Assembly (NCBI GenBank): GCA_021405325.1
Contig: QWII01000029.1
Span: 1 to 64,000, forward strand
Reading direction: 5' to 3'
DNA from: Caldilinea sp. CFX5
GTDB lineage: Bacteria > Chloroflexota > Anaerolineae > Caldilineales > Caldilineaceae
Length of the DNA stretch: 64,000 nt
A model generated the notes under the pieces. The model did no database searches and was not told the origin of the DNA. It saw nothing but the letters and a program-made list of their open reading frames with translations. How positions within the stretch are numbered: position 1 is the stretch's first letter; the number at the start of each line of letters is the position of its first letter. The position numbers were made by a program, and so were the translations under genes. Below are positions 9,198-17,984 of this stretch, piece after piece.

Positions 9198-9536
9198 TTA
9201 CTGCAACCCAGTTGTCACCCGATCAACGGCTTGTTGCAGACAGGCCAAACAAAGATAAGTTGTTTCCGTTGGGTGATGGGCTTCCTGGGCAAAGCCGACC
9301 GTCACCGCGCTATCGACACTACATTCATGGCAGCGATTCTGCGTCCAACGATTGTCACCGGTCAGCGCAATCACCTGCGCTTCGGTGGTCTCCGCCGGCA
9401 ACGCACACAAGGCCGCATAGACGGCACCGGTGGCCGCAACTTGTGGCGCCGGCAACCACTCGTCACGCCGCTGATAGGTTGCCCGCCACCGCTCGGCGAC
9501 CGTTGTCAGTAGTTTACGTTTTGTTACAATCACCAT
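9198..9536 (-). CDS. Small protein with two Cys pairs, unknown function
   Basis: About 112 residues, not recognised. Two Cys pairs (CHEC around residue 70 and CLAC near the C-terminus) suggest a small zinc-binding domain in the last half. It is rich in Ala and Thr and has no membrane helix. The ATG at 9536 has AGGGA nine bases upstream, whereas the ATG at 9545 touches that site, so I prefer 9536. It is the first gene of a probable operon with nnrE and nagA. Confidence 0.55.
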   Translation of the reverse strand: MVIVTKRKLLTTVAERWRATYQRRDEWLPAPQVAATGAVYAALCALPAETTEAQVIALTGDNRWTQNRCHECSVDSAVTVGFAQEAHHPTETTYLCLACLQQAVDRVTTGLQ

Positions 9537-9576
9537 CGGAAACATCCCTTTTCTCGTGGTAATATTTTGGTTGGTT

Positions 9577-9635
9577 AGTTGGTTGGTTCATTCGGTGGTT
9601 TCGACAGGCTCAACCACCGAATGAACCAACCAACT
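9577..9635. repeat. Inverted repeat, GAGCCTGTCGA-loop family
   Basis: Perfect 24-nt arms (9577-9600, 9612-9635) flank the loop TCGACAGGCTC, the reverse complement of GAGCCTGTCGA. It sits between the nagA operon and the PHA locus. Confidence 0.8.
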
Positions 9636-9814
9636 CCCTCATCATTCGGAGCATAAACCAATCACCTAAACATTGCAACTCTTTTGTTATTGAATTGTAA
9701 CTCTGTTCAGGTAAACTTCAAACCAACTTGTTTGTTTTCTTCAAAAAAATCTCCATGTTTCATGCAGTAGATTGATCGCGGGTTAGACTGGGTTTTGATA
9801 AAGGATGGTATACT

Positions 9815-10315
9815 ATGGACTGGACACAACAGGTGGAAGAAATGGGTAAGCAGTGGACGGACATGCAGAAAAAGCTTTGGCTGAACTGGAATGAAGCTGC
9901 CAAGCAAGCATCGACCACCGTGCAAGCCAAAGCTGTTTGGCAACAAATGTTGGATAGTTGGAAGAACGCCCTCTACCGCATGTTAGATATGCAGGTCGAA
10001 AGCGCCCGCCTTTGGTCGGAGAGCATCGCCGCCGGTGAGACCCCGGAGCTCACCGTGCAGTGGGCGGAACAATTCTACCAGATGACCAAGCAATCGAGCG
10101 CCGTGCAAAAGCAGATGTGGGACGGCTGGTTCCAGATGGTGGAAAAATTTGACCCTATGCAGATGCAGAAGATGATGGAGATGGGCCAGCAGCCGATGAA
10201 CTTCTGGAAAGATATGACACAACAGGCCCTATCCATGCAGCAGGCAATGCAACAGTCAATGCAACAGGAGTGGATGAAAAATTGGAGCGCCTGGCAGCCT
10301 GGGAAAGGAAAATAA
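9815..10315 (+). CDS. Small PhaE-like / phasin-like protein
   Basis: 166 residues, highly enriched in Met, Gln and Trp and probably all-helical (KQWTDMQKKLWLNWNE, EQFYQMTKQSSAVQKQMWDGW, then MQQAMQQSMQQEW near the end). Its composition resembles the downstream PhaE-like protein, so it may be a shortened paralogue or a phasin coating PHB granules. It begins the PHA operon: AAGGATGG lies before the ATG, and only four bases separate it from the next gene. It has no catalytic motif and no signal peptide. The function is inferred from position and composition. Confidence 0.7.
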   Translation: MDWTQQVEEMGKQWTDMQKKLWLNWNEAAKQASTTVQAKAVWQQMLDSWKNALYRMLDMQVESARLWSESIAAGETPELTVQWAEQFYQMTKQSSAVQKQMWDGWFQMVEKFDPMQMQKMMEMGQQPMNFWKDMTQQALSMQQAMQQSMQQEWMKNWSAWQPGKGK

Positions 10316-10319
10316 GCCC

Positions 10320-11501
10320 ATGCCGTGGGATAAACCGCACGAAACACCCCTCAACGGGTGGTTTGGAATGCAGGAAAAAATGCTCAAAGGGTGGTGGGAT
10401 GTACTCGCCCAAAGCAATGGTCAGCATGGCGCCACCCCGCCGCCCCTTTGGCAGTTGTGGATGCAACCCTGGCAAGCCGCCGGGATGGAACAGATGGCCG
10501 CCTTCGCCCCCCAACTGATGGCCGATAGTATGAAACAGGCAATGGCCCAGTTTATGAACGGCCAGACGCAGGCCCAACAGTTGATGAATCTGGTCAATGA
10601 AGCGTGGCAGACCATGTTGACCAACGCCGCTTCACCGGCGGAATGGCAAAACGCCCTCACCGCCTTTACCGACCAGTTGCGCCAACAGATGACCACCGCG
10701 CTGAACGGCGCCAACGTGCTGGAAAACAACGCTGAACTCTGGCGGCTTTACACCGAAGAAACGCAGAAATTCACCCAGCCCTGGTTCAATGCCTGGGGGC
10801 AGACCCCCGTCTTTATGAGCAAATTGGCCGGCGCCGATCAAGCGAACGCGACCAATGAATTCATGCAACTCTTCCAGGCTGCCTTTGAACAGACCTGGGG
10901 CCGCGCCCTGTTGGCGCCCAGCATAGGACTGATGCGCGAGTTAAACGAAAAGGTCAACAAAGGCTTTGCCCTCTGGCTGGAAAATCAACAGTTGACAGTG
11001 GCCTATCAATTGCTGATCGGCGAAGCGTGGATCGACGCCTTCCAGGCGCTGATGAAAAAGCTGATGAGCATGGCGCAAAAGGGCGAAACGCTCACCGACC
11101 AGCGTCATCTCCTGCGCATTTGGGTGGAGGTGGCCGATGAGGTCTTTATCGAACTTTTCCACTCGGAGGCGTATGCCAAGACGCAAAGCGCTTATGTCAA
11201 TAGCAACATGACCCTCCGGCGCCAACAGCGTGAATTGTTGGAAGTCTGGCTACGTGGCAACGACATGCCCACCCGTAGCGACCTGGACGAGGCCCACCAC
11301 CAAATCTATCAATTGCGCAAAGAGGTGAAGACGCTCAAGAAAAATTTGGCGGCCCAGGAAGTCGCGCTCGTTGCGCCGGTTGACGAGAGCAAGAAGTCGG
11401 CCCGGCCGGCCCGCAAACCGCGCCAACCGGCCGCTGCCCAACCGGCGCCGGATGCGCCGGCAGCGCATGGTGATCTAGCAACCCCAGAGCAACAACAGTA
11501 G
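10320..11501 (+). CDS. phaE: PHA synthase subunit PhaE-like
   Basis: 393 residues. This matches the second, non-catalytic subunit of class III polyhydroxyalkanoate synthases, which stabilises and activates PhaC. It is mostly helical with many Gln/Trp/Met and has the PhaE-type core near ELNEKVNKGFALWLENQQLT, followed by EVADEVFIELFHSEAY and the C-terminal MTLRRQQRELLEVWLRGNDM. A coiled coil (EAHHQIYQLRKEVKTLKKNL) then precedes an Ala/Pro/Lys-rich tail. The tail may bind DNA or the granule surface, but that is a guess. phaC starts 14 bases downstream. Confidence 0.85.
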   Translation: MPWDKPHETPLNGWFGMQEKMLKGWWDVLAQSNGQHGATPPPLWQLWMQPWQAAGMEQMAAFAPQLMADSMKQAMAQFMNGQTQAQQLMNLVNEAWQTMLTNAASPAEWQNALTAFTDQLRQQMTTALNGANVLENNAELWRLYTEETQKFTQPWFNAWGQTPVFMSKLAGADQANATNEFMQLFQAAFEQTWGRALLAPSIGLMRELNEKVNKGFALWLENQQLTVAYQLLIGEAWIDAFQALMKKLMSMAQKGETLTDQRHLLRIWVEVADEVFIELFHSEAYAKTQSAYVNSNMTLRRQQRELLEVWLRGNDMPTRSDLDEAHHQIYQLRKEVKTLKKNLAAQEVALVAPVDESKKSARPARKPRQPAAAQPAPDAPAAHGDLATPEQQQ

Positions 11502-11515
11502 AGGGAGCCGCGTCC

Positions 11516-12604
11516 ATGTTTTCACCTTTGTGGCAGGTCGAACCCGCCAAAATGATGCAAGGGGCAACCGACCTCAACCGGAAATTCTTTGCCGGCTTGG
11601 AAAACTTCGCCCGCTTGCGCGAAGAAGATATTCACATCGGCACCGCCCCCAAACACGAAGTCTACCGTGAAGATAAGCTAGTGCTGTATCGTTACGAGCC
11701 GGTGGTCAAAAAGCCGTTGACACCGCCGGTTCTCATTAGTTACGCTTTGGTCAACCGGCCCTACATGGTCGATCTGCAAGAGGATCGCTCCCTCGTGCGC
11801 AATCTCCTGAAGCAGGGCGTCGATGTCTACCTTATCGACTGGGGCTACCCCGGCCCGACCGAGCGCTGGTTGACCCTGGATGATTACATCAACGGCTATA
11901 TGGATAATTGTGTTGACGCCATCCGGGAAGAAAATGATCTTGACCAGGTCAACCTCTTGGGCATCTGCCAGGGGGGCACGTTCAGCCTCTGTTACACGGC
12001 GCTGCACCCCGACAAGATCAAAAACTTGATCACGATGGTGACGCCGGTTGATTTTCATGTCAAGGGCATGGCCGGTTGTGGCCTGTTGAACAGTTGGGTG
12101 CAGGGCATGAACCCTGACGCCATGGTCGAGACCTTTGGTAATGTCCCCGGCGACTTTATGAATTATGGCTATCTCATGTTGCGCCCCTTTGCGCTCAACC
12201 TCGGCAAATATATTGATCTCCCCGAAATCGCCGGCGACGAGAACAAGCTGCTCAATTTCCTGCGCATGGAAAAGTGGATTTTTGACAGCCCTGACCAGGC
12301 CGGTGAGGCGTGGCGCCACTTTGTCAAAGATTTCTACCAGAGCAACCGGCTTATCAAAGGCGAAGTTGAGATCGGCGGGCGCCGGGTCGATCTGGAACAG
12401 ATCACCATGCCGGTTCTCAACCTCTATGCCGAGCAGGATCATCTGGTCCCGCCCAGTTCCAGCTTGGCCCTCAGTCATTTTGTCGGCGCAAAAGATTACA
12501 CCGTCCATGGTTTCCCCACAGGACACATTGGCATGTATGTCAGCGGAAAAGTCCAAAAAGACCTCCCACCGCTGATTGCGAACTGGCTCAAAGCCAGAAA
12601 ATGA
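11516..12604 (+). CDS. phaC: Class III poly(3-hydroxyalkanoate) synthase subunit PhaC
   Basis: 362 residues, the usual class III length. It polymerises (R)-3-hydroxybutyryl-CoA into PHB. The alpha/beta hydrolase core has the lipase-like box GICQGG with Cys151 as nucleophile, Asp308 in LYAEQDHLVPP and His337 in FPTGHIGMY, completing the catalytic triad. Upstream VDVYLIDWGYPGPTERWLT is also characteristic. The gene follows phaE and precedes the reductase and thiolase, separated from the reductase by a long inverted repeat. Substrate specificity (short-chain) is inferred from class, not seen directly. Confidence 0.95.
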   Translation: MFSPLWQVEPAKMMQGATDLNRKFFAGLENFARLREEDIHIGTAPKHEVYREDKLVLYRYEPVVKKPLTPPVLISYALVNRPYMVDLQEDRSLVRNLLKQGVDVYLIDWGYPGPTERWLTLDDYINGYMDNCVDAIREENDLDQVNLLGICQGGTFSLCYTALHPDKIKNLITMVTPVDFHVKGMAGCGLLNSWVQGMNPDAMVETFGNVPGDFMNYGYLMLRPFALNLGKYIDLPEIAGDENKLLNFLRMEKWIFDSPDQAGEAWRHFVKDFYQSNRLIKGEVEIGGRRVDLEQITMPVLNLYAEQDHLVPPSSSLALSHFVGAKDYTVHGFPTGHIGMYVSGKVQKDLPPLIANWLKARK

Positions 12605-12641
12605 CGCTTGCTTCGTTGCATAAGAGCGAGGAATGTAGAGG

Positions 12642-12697
12642 GAGCAAGAGATTGAGCGATTACGTAATGTAAATTCCAATCGCTCAATCTCTTGCTC
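12642..12697. repeat. Inverted repeat between phaC and reductase
   Basis: Perfect 20-nt arms: GAGCAAGAGATTGAGCGATT (12642-12661) and its complement (12678-12697). Weaker pairing extends outward to TGTAGA/TCTACA. It could act as an mRNA-stabilising or processing hairpin within the operon. Confidence 0.75.
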
Positions 12698-12730
12698 GCT
12701 CAATCTCCCTTTATCTACACAGGAGGAACT

Positions 12731-13444
12731 ATGTTTGGCTTAGAAGGGAAAGTGATCTTTGTCACGGGCGGCAACCGCGGCATTGGCGCCGCCATCGTTG
12801 AATTGTTGACCAGTTTGGGTGCTAAAGTGGCCTATACCTATCGCAGCAGCCCCGGCCCGGACGCTGCCCTGGCGATTCAGGCCGATGTGACCGATCCCGC
12901 CTCTATGGAAGCGGCCATCAAGCAAACGGAAGAGGAGATCGGGCCGATCTATGGCGTGGTGCTGAACGCCGGCATCACCAAGGACAATCTTTTCCCCAAT
13001 ATCTCGGTTGAGGATTGGTATGCCGTCATCGACACCAATCTCAACGGCATCTTCAACACCTTGCGCCCGATTGTGCCGAAACTCTATGAACGGGGCAGCG
13101 GCTCGCTGGTCTTTATTAGCTCGGTGGTTGGCGAACAGGGGAACATTGGTCAGGCCAACTATGCTGCGTCCAAATCGGCGGTCATTGGCTTGGCGAAAAC
13201 GCTGGGCTTAGAGGGCGCTCGCTATGGGGTGCGCGCCAATGTCGTCGCCCCCGGCTTCACCTCGACGGATATGGTTAAAGCGATCCCGGAAAAAGTGCAA
13301 GAACGCATTCTCAGCAAAATCCCGTTGCGTCGCTTTGCCGATCCGCAGGAGATCGGCTGGGCGGTCGCCTTCTTGATGTCGCCCGTCATGGCCGGCTATA
13401 TCACTGGTGAGACGATGAGCATCAATGGCGGTCAGTATACATAG
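12731..13444 (+). CDS. phaB: SDR acetoacetyl-CoA / 3-oxoacyl reductase
   Basis: 237 residues. As placed, it should reduce acetoacetyl-CoA to (R)-3-hydroxybutyryl-CoA with NADPH. Classical SDR features: VTGGNRGIGAA (residues 11-21), NAG (79-81), catalytic Ser130/131, Tyr144 and Lys148 (YAASK), and the C-terminal ITGETMSINGGQYT. It is equally FabG-like, so fatty-acid synthesis cannot be excluded; the PHA context favours PhaB. The ATG at 12731 has AGGAGGA directly upstream, and an in-frame start at 12692 lies inside the inverted repeat and is rejected. Confidence 0.88.
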   Translation: MFGLEGKVIFVTGGNRGIGAAIVELLTSLGAKVAYTYRSSPGPDAALAIQADVTDPASMEAAIKQTEEEIGPIYGVVLNAGITKDNLFPNISVEDWYAVIDTNLNGIFNTLRPIVPKLYERGSGSLVFISSVVGEQGNIGQANYAASKSAVIGLAKTLGLEGARYGVRANVVAPGFTSTDMVKAIPEKVQERILSKIPLRRFADPQEIGWAVAFLMSPVMAGYITGETMSINGGQYT

Positions 13445-13451
13445 TCGTTGC

Positions 13452-13491
13452 CCCATCGTAGGGGCATGAACTATCATGCCCCTACGATGGG
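13452..13491. repeat. Inverted repeat between reductase and thiolase
   Basis: CCCATCGTAGGGGCATGA (13452-13469) and its perfect complement (13474-13491) form an 18-bp stem with a four-base loop. There is no T run, so it is more likely a processing or stability element than a terminator. Confidence 0.75.
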
Positions 13492-13538
13492 TGTAGAAGA
13501 GCGCTGTGCAGTGAGGAGTCAACAAGGGGGAAAGAGCG

Positions 13539-14732
13539 ATGAGTGAGACTTATATTATTTCGGCTGTGCGCACGCCTATCGGTAAGTTTGGCGGCAGCCT
13601 GAAGGATATGTCGCCGATCGGCTTGGGCGCGCATGTGATGAAAGCGGCGCTGGAACGGGCCGGCATTACGGGCAAAGACCTGGATCTCTTTATCTTTGGC
13701 AACATTCTGAAACATGGACATGGGCAACTGGTGCCGCGCCATGCCGCGCTCAAGGCGGGCATTCCCGAAGATGTCGATGGCTATGCGGTGGATATGCTCT
13801 GTTCGTCAGGCATGATGAGTACGATGAACGCCGATATGGCGATTCGTGCCGGCGAGGCGGACCTAGTATTGGCCGGCGGCATTGAGTCAATGTCGCAGGC
13901 TGGTTTCCACCTCAGTCATAAAGCGCGCTGGGGCTACAAACTGCTCATCGGTGAAAACAAAGAACCTGTCACTGATATTTTGCTGGCCGATGGCTTGACC
14001 GACCCGATGACCGGCGAGTTAATGGGTGAAGAGACGGAACGCCTGGTTGCGACCCACGGCGTCACCCGCGCCGAGTTAGATGAAGTGGCCTATCTCTCCA
14101 ACACGCGCGCCGCGGCCGCTACCGAAAATGGCAAGTTCAGCAAAGAGATTGCGCCCGTAGAGATTGTCGAACGCCGCAAGACCGTTGTCTTTGACAAAGA
14201 TGAAGGCGTGCGCGCCGACACGACCATGGAATCCCTGGCGGGGTTGCGCCCGGCTTTTGGCAAAGAGGGACGCCTGACCGCCGGCAACTCCAGCCAGATT
14301 TCTGATGGTGCGGCGGCATTGGTCATTGCCAGCAAAAAGGCCGTTGAAGAGCATAACCTCAAGCCGATTGCACGTATTTTGGGCGGCGCGTGGGCGGCGG
14401 TCGAACCGTGGCGCTTTGTCGAAGGCCCGATTCCGGCGATTCAAAAGCTGATGAAAAAGCTTGATAAGAACGTTGATGATTTTGAGTTGATCGAAAACAA
14501 TGAAGCCTTCTCGCTCAACAACGTTTTGCTGCGCCGGGCGTTGGAAATTCCCTATGAGAAGATCAATGTCTATGGCGGGGCCATTGCGTTGGGCCACCCG
14601 ATTGGCGCTTCCGGCGCCCGCATTATTGTGACGTTGCTTAATGCGTTACAGCAAGAGGGCAAGCAATTGGGGCTGGCCTCGCTCTGTCATGGCACCGGCG
14701 GCGGTACAGCGGTGGCGGTGGAATTGATGTAA
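13539..14732 (+). CDS. phaA: Acetyl-CoA acetyltransferase (thiolase)
   Basis: 397 residues. It condenses two acetyl-CoA to acetoacetyl-CoA, the first step of PHB synthesis. The thiolase signature residues are Cys88 in DMLCSSGM, His353 in GHPIGASG and Cys383 in SLCHGTGGG; NNEAF is also present. Length and motif spacing fit biosynthetic thiolases of the PhaA/AtoB type. It is the last gene of the PHA locus and is followed by a long terminator hairpin facing the convergent rsfS. Confidence 0.93.
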   Translation: MSETYIISAVRTPIGKFGGSLKDMSPIGLGAHVMKAALERAGITGKDLDLFIFGNILKHGHGQLVPRHAALKAGIPEDVDGYAVDMLCSSGMMSTMNADMAIRAGEADLVLAGGIESMSQAGFHLSHKARWGYKLLIGENKEPVTDILLADGLTDPMTGELMGEETERLVATHGVTRAELDEVAYLSNTRAAAATENGKFSKEIAPVEIVERRKTVVFDKDEGVRADTTMESLAGLRPAFGKEGRLTAGNSSQISDGAAALVIASKKAVEEHNLKPIARILGGAWAAVEPWRFVEGPIPAIQKLMKKLDKNVDDFELIENNEAFSLNNVLLRRALEIPYEKINVYGGAIALGHPIGASGARIIVTLLNALQQEGKQLGLASLCHGTGGGTAVAVELM

Positions 14733-14744
14733 TGTAAATTGCAC

Positions 14745-14799
14745 CTCCAACAAAAAGAGCGCTGGTGGTGAGTTACCACCAACGCTCTTTTTGTTGGAG
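14745..14799. terminator. Bidirectional terminator hairpin
   Basis: CTCCAACAAAAAGAGCG (14745-14761) pairs perfectly with 14783-14799, with an inner TGGTGGT/ACCACCA stem. The A- and T-rich arms suit termination from both sides, for the thiolase and the convergent rsfS gene. Confidence 0.75.
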
Positions 14800-14813
14800 C
14801 CAACGTATCTGGC

Positions 14814-15185
14814 TTAAATCACTTTGAGAACAACCGTGGCCTTATTCCACAACTCTTCCAGCCGGTAGTAGGCGCGTTTCTCTTCGGTGAAGAGATGGAC
14901 AATCACATCGCCATAGTCGAGCAGCACCCAGCCGCCGCTGTTCTCCTCGACCCCTTCCATGCCGAGCGGGCGCAAATTTTGTTCCATACGCAACTGGAGC
15001 AGGACTTCATCCTCAATGGCTTTGGCCTGGCGTTCGTTGTCAATGGTGGCGATCACAAAATAAGAAGCAATCGACGTATGATCGCTCACGTCGAGCAGCA
15101 CAATATCCTCTGCTTGCTTCTCTTCAATAATATCAATAATCTTATGTGCTAGTGCTTGACTATCCAGAAATACCTCCTTGAGCAA
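14814..15185 (-). CDS. rsfS: Ribosomal silencing factor RsfS (Iojap family)
   Basis: 123 residues. It binds ribosomal protein L14 and blocks 30S/50S joining when nutrients are low. The family core is clear: KQAEDIVLLDVSDHTSIASYFVIAT, then GWVLLDYGDVIVHLFTEEKRAYYRLEELW. It has the usual length. It follows the four-cNMP-domain gene by eight bases and is probably co-transcribed with it, which is not its common partner (usually nadD). Confidence 0.93.
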   Translation of the reverse strand: MLKEVFLDSQALAHKIIDIIEEKQAEDIVLLDVSDHTSIASYFVIATIDNERQAKAIEDEVLLQLRMEQNLRPLGMEGVEENSGGWVLLDYGDVIVHLFTEEKRAYYRLEELWNKATVVLKVI

Positions 15186-15193
15186 TGATATAC

Positions 15194-17887
15194 TTACGGC
15201 TTGGTGGTGCGTTGGAACGTTAAATAATAACTGGTATGAATGCCATAATTACGTTGTTCAATACTACCAAGCCCGGCGCCGCTTAGTCGGTCACTTGGCA
15301 TCCCATCCATGTTAACCGTGTAGGAATAACCGGCGGCGTACATTTGGAAATTGTAGGAATAGTCGGGCGGCGTCTTGTCTTCGGTCAGCCCCCGTTCCGA
15401 ACCCTCACCCCAGGTGATGACGACCGGTTGTCCTACCAAACGATTGCCATTTTCATCCAGGGCTTCCACATAAATATGATGCTTGCCGGCTGATTCGATT
15501 TCATCGGCCCAACGGGCATCGATCAAACGCCAATATTGTTGACCGGAACCGACGCCGGCCTCTTGCACGGTGACGCCTAGTCGATCAAGCCGTGGATCCC
15601 AGGCGCGGGCGGCTGCTGATGGCGCTGGCGCTGCGGCGGCCGCGACAACTTCTCCCTGGGCCGGCGCTGCGGCGGCGACTGCCGGCGCGCTTTCCGCGCT
15701 GGCTGCAACCGGTTGGGCCGCGCCGACATACAATTGGAGCAATGGCACCGGCGTTGGTGTTGGTGTCGCCCCGCTCGTATCGACCACCATCACCGCTGCA
15801 ACCGGCTGGCTATCACCAGGGGATGTCGGTGTCGGGGGGGGCGTATAGGTAGGGGTTGGCGCGGCCATGCTATCCGCTTGTACTAGGGCTTGGGCCAGGT
15901 TTTGGTCCTGGGCTGCAATTTCATAACTGCCCATCTTGGCAACGGCCACCAATGCACGAGAAGAAGAGGCAAAGGCTGTGCCATTCGCCAGGCCGGCGCC
16001 GTTGAGCAGATTGAGCAACGCCCACGGTGCAGCCACGCCAAGCAACCAGAGCAACAGCAAAATAAAGAGCGCCAACCGCACTTTGCCAAAGGTGCTCAAA
16101 TTGCCAAACCACTCAGCAAAGCCGCCACCGTTCATTGCCCGTTGGCGGTTGGGCGGCGGTTGTTGAGCGCCCGGCACCGCTGTGCGCCGCTGCATGGTTT
16201 GGAAGCGTGGCGCCGGTAGTTGCGGCGCGCTTGGCGGCGCGTAACTGGCCGGGGCGGCCGGAGCCATTGCGTATTGATTCATCCGTCGGCTAAAGGAACG
16301 GGTGATATTCAGAGCCAGACTGGGGTAGCGCGCCACCAGAGCGTCAAAATCCGCCTTTTCCAGCATCCAGACATCAATATCCGTTTCGGCAATCACCGTC
16401 GAGGCATGGGGGTCGCCGGAAAGGACCGAGCGCTCGCCAAAGGTTTCGCCGGCATCGAGAATCCAACCGTTGCCGTCAATTGATTGGACATAGACCTGCC
16501 CACGCTCCAAGAAGTAAAGGGCGTCAGCCGGCGTACCTTCCTGGTAAACCTGCTCGCCGGAGCGGTAGCGCATGGGGCGCAGATGGCGTGTCACCTGGCG
16601 CAGATCGGAGGGACTGAGGTCAGCCAAAATGGCAAAGTGGCGGAAGCGGCCCAAGTCGCCCTGTTCCGGTTCCGGCTCGGCCAGACGAGTCGCCAACCCT
16701 TGACTCAACGCCTTGGCAATGGCCGGATGGTGGACGGTCAAATCATCCAAATCCGTTTTGTAGAGAATCCACAGATTGGTATTGCGCGTGGCCGTGGCAT
16801 CTTCCGTACGAATCAACCCGGTGAGCAAGCTCATTTCACCAAAGAAACCACCACCGGCGACACGCGCTTTCTCCTCAACAACGCCGCTGGCATTTTCTTC
16901 CGTCAGTTCGATCTCGCCATTCTCCACCATGTAAATGGCGTCGCCGGCCTCGCCAATGCGGTAGACGCGTTCGCCGGCAGGGATATGTTGTAAGACCATG
17001 CGCTGGGCAATCGCCTGTAGGCTTTGGGGCGGCACTTCGGCAAAGAGCGGCATTTGCGAAAGGCGCAACACCGCTTGCGCTTGATCCGCTTTGCCGAGAC
17101 GAGAGCGAACATTACGCCCTAAACTGCGGCGCAGACCAGGGTGACTACTGTTGATGCCCTGGAAATTTTCAGCCGATAAGACCCAAACCAAGCTGTCTTC
17201 GGTCGCCAACGCCGTCTCGTTGTAGGGTTTATTGGTTAAGAGCGACATGGCGCCGATAATAGCGCCGGCCTGCACGCGTTGCACATCTTGACCGGGCAAC
17301 ATCGGTTCCGGGCGGATTTCAAAGGCGCCCCGTTCGACAATAAATAAGGCGCTGGGCATTTCACCGCCGCGATGAACCGGCGTCTGGGTGCGTACAATAC
17401 GCGGTTGCAGACGCCGCGCAACCGCGTGCAGGGTGTGGCGCGGCAAGTTGCTCAGTTCGTTAATTTTGGACAGCCGTTCCACCAGGTAATCATCCATCTG
17501 GACAAGCAGGGCGCCAAAATTGCGGCTGATCTTAATCCCCATGTCGGGGTGGCGGACAAAGAGCGCCCGCGCCTTGTGATCAGGCAGCTTCCAGGCGGAG
17601 AGATCAGAAGCAACGACGGCTTCAATTTCCTGATTGGCGCCGCGGAAGAGCGTGTCTTCGCCCAAGAGGCTACCTTGCCCCAGGGTTGCCAACGAACGGC
17701 CATTGCTGCCGATCAAACGCACAAAGCCCTGATCAATGACATAGAGTGCGTCACTTTGTTCCCCGCTCTTAAAAAGATGGGCGCCTTTCGGGTAATGGCT
17801 GTCGACAAATTCGTTCGCTAAACTATCAAGCTCTTCGTCGGCCAAACCCTCCAAAATGGGGATAGCCTTGAGCAAATTACTTTTCAC
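15194..17887 (-). CDS. Membrane protein with four cyclic-nucleotide-binding-type domains
   Basis: 897 residues. Four cNMP-binding-type beta barrels span about residues 1-125, 135-255, 275-395 and 415-530. The third keeps a phosphate-binding cassette pattern (FGEMSLLTG...R), while the fourth has His where the key Arg would be. A Pro-rich linker leads to one membrane helix (about 603-625, LALFILLLLWLLGVAAPW), a long Pro/Thr/Ala-rich stalk and a final ~110-residue beta domain. The topology implies cytoplasmic sensing with an outside domain. That end domain resembles the C-terminus of the next lipoprotein upstream. Whether it binds cAMP or another ligand is unknown. Confidence 0.8.
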   Translation of the reverse strand: MKSNLLKAIPILEGLADEELDSLANEFVDSHYPKGAHLFKSGEQSDALYVIDQGFVRLIGSNGRSLATLGQGSLLGEDTLFRGANQEIEAVVASDLSAWKLPDHKARALFVRHPDMGIKISRNFGALLVQMDDYLVERLSKINELSNLPRHTLHAVARRLQPRIVRTQTPVHRGGEMPSALFIVERGAFEIRPEPMLPGQDVQRVQAGAIIGAMSLLTNKPYNETALATEDSLVWVLSAENFQGINSSHPGLRRSLGRNVRSRLGKADQAQAVLRLSQMPLFAEVPPQSLQAIAQRMVLQHIPAGERVYRIGEAGDAIYMVENGEIELTEENASGVVEEKARVAGGGFFGEMSLLTGLIRTEDATATRNTNLWILYKTDLDDLTVHHPAIAKALSQGLATRLAEPEPEQGDLGRFRHFAILADLSPSDLRQVTRHLRPMRYRSGEQVYQEGTPADALYFLERGQVYVQSIDGNGWILDAGETFGERSVLSGDPHASTVIAETDIDVWMLEKADFDALVARYPSLALNITRSFSRRMNQYAMAPAAPASYAPPSAPQLPAPRFQTMQRRTAVPGAQQPPPNRQRAMNGGGFAEWFGNLSTFGKVRLALFILLLLWLLGVAAPWALLNLLNGAGLANGTAFASSSRALVAVAKMGSYEIAAQDQNLAQALVQADSMAAPTPTYTPPPTPTSPGDSQPVAAVMVVDTSGATPTPTPVPLLQLYVGAAQPVAASAESAPAVAAAAPAQGEVVAAAAAPAPSAAARAWDPRLDRLGVTVQEAGVGSGQQYWRLIDARWADEIESAGKHHIYVEALDENGNRLVGQPVVITWGEGSERGLTEDKTPPDYSYNFQMYAAGYSYTVNMDGMPSDRLSGAGLGSIEQRNYGIHTSYYLTFQRTTKP

Positions 17888-17984
17888 TACGCCTCCCTGT
17901 CGTTATGCGACTGGAAATGCTGATTTCCTAAAGGGTTAACGACCATTGCCTGTTGGCGCAACTGTTTGATCGCTAACGCCAAAC

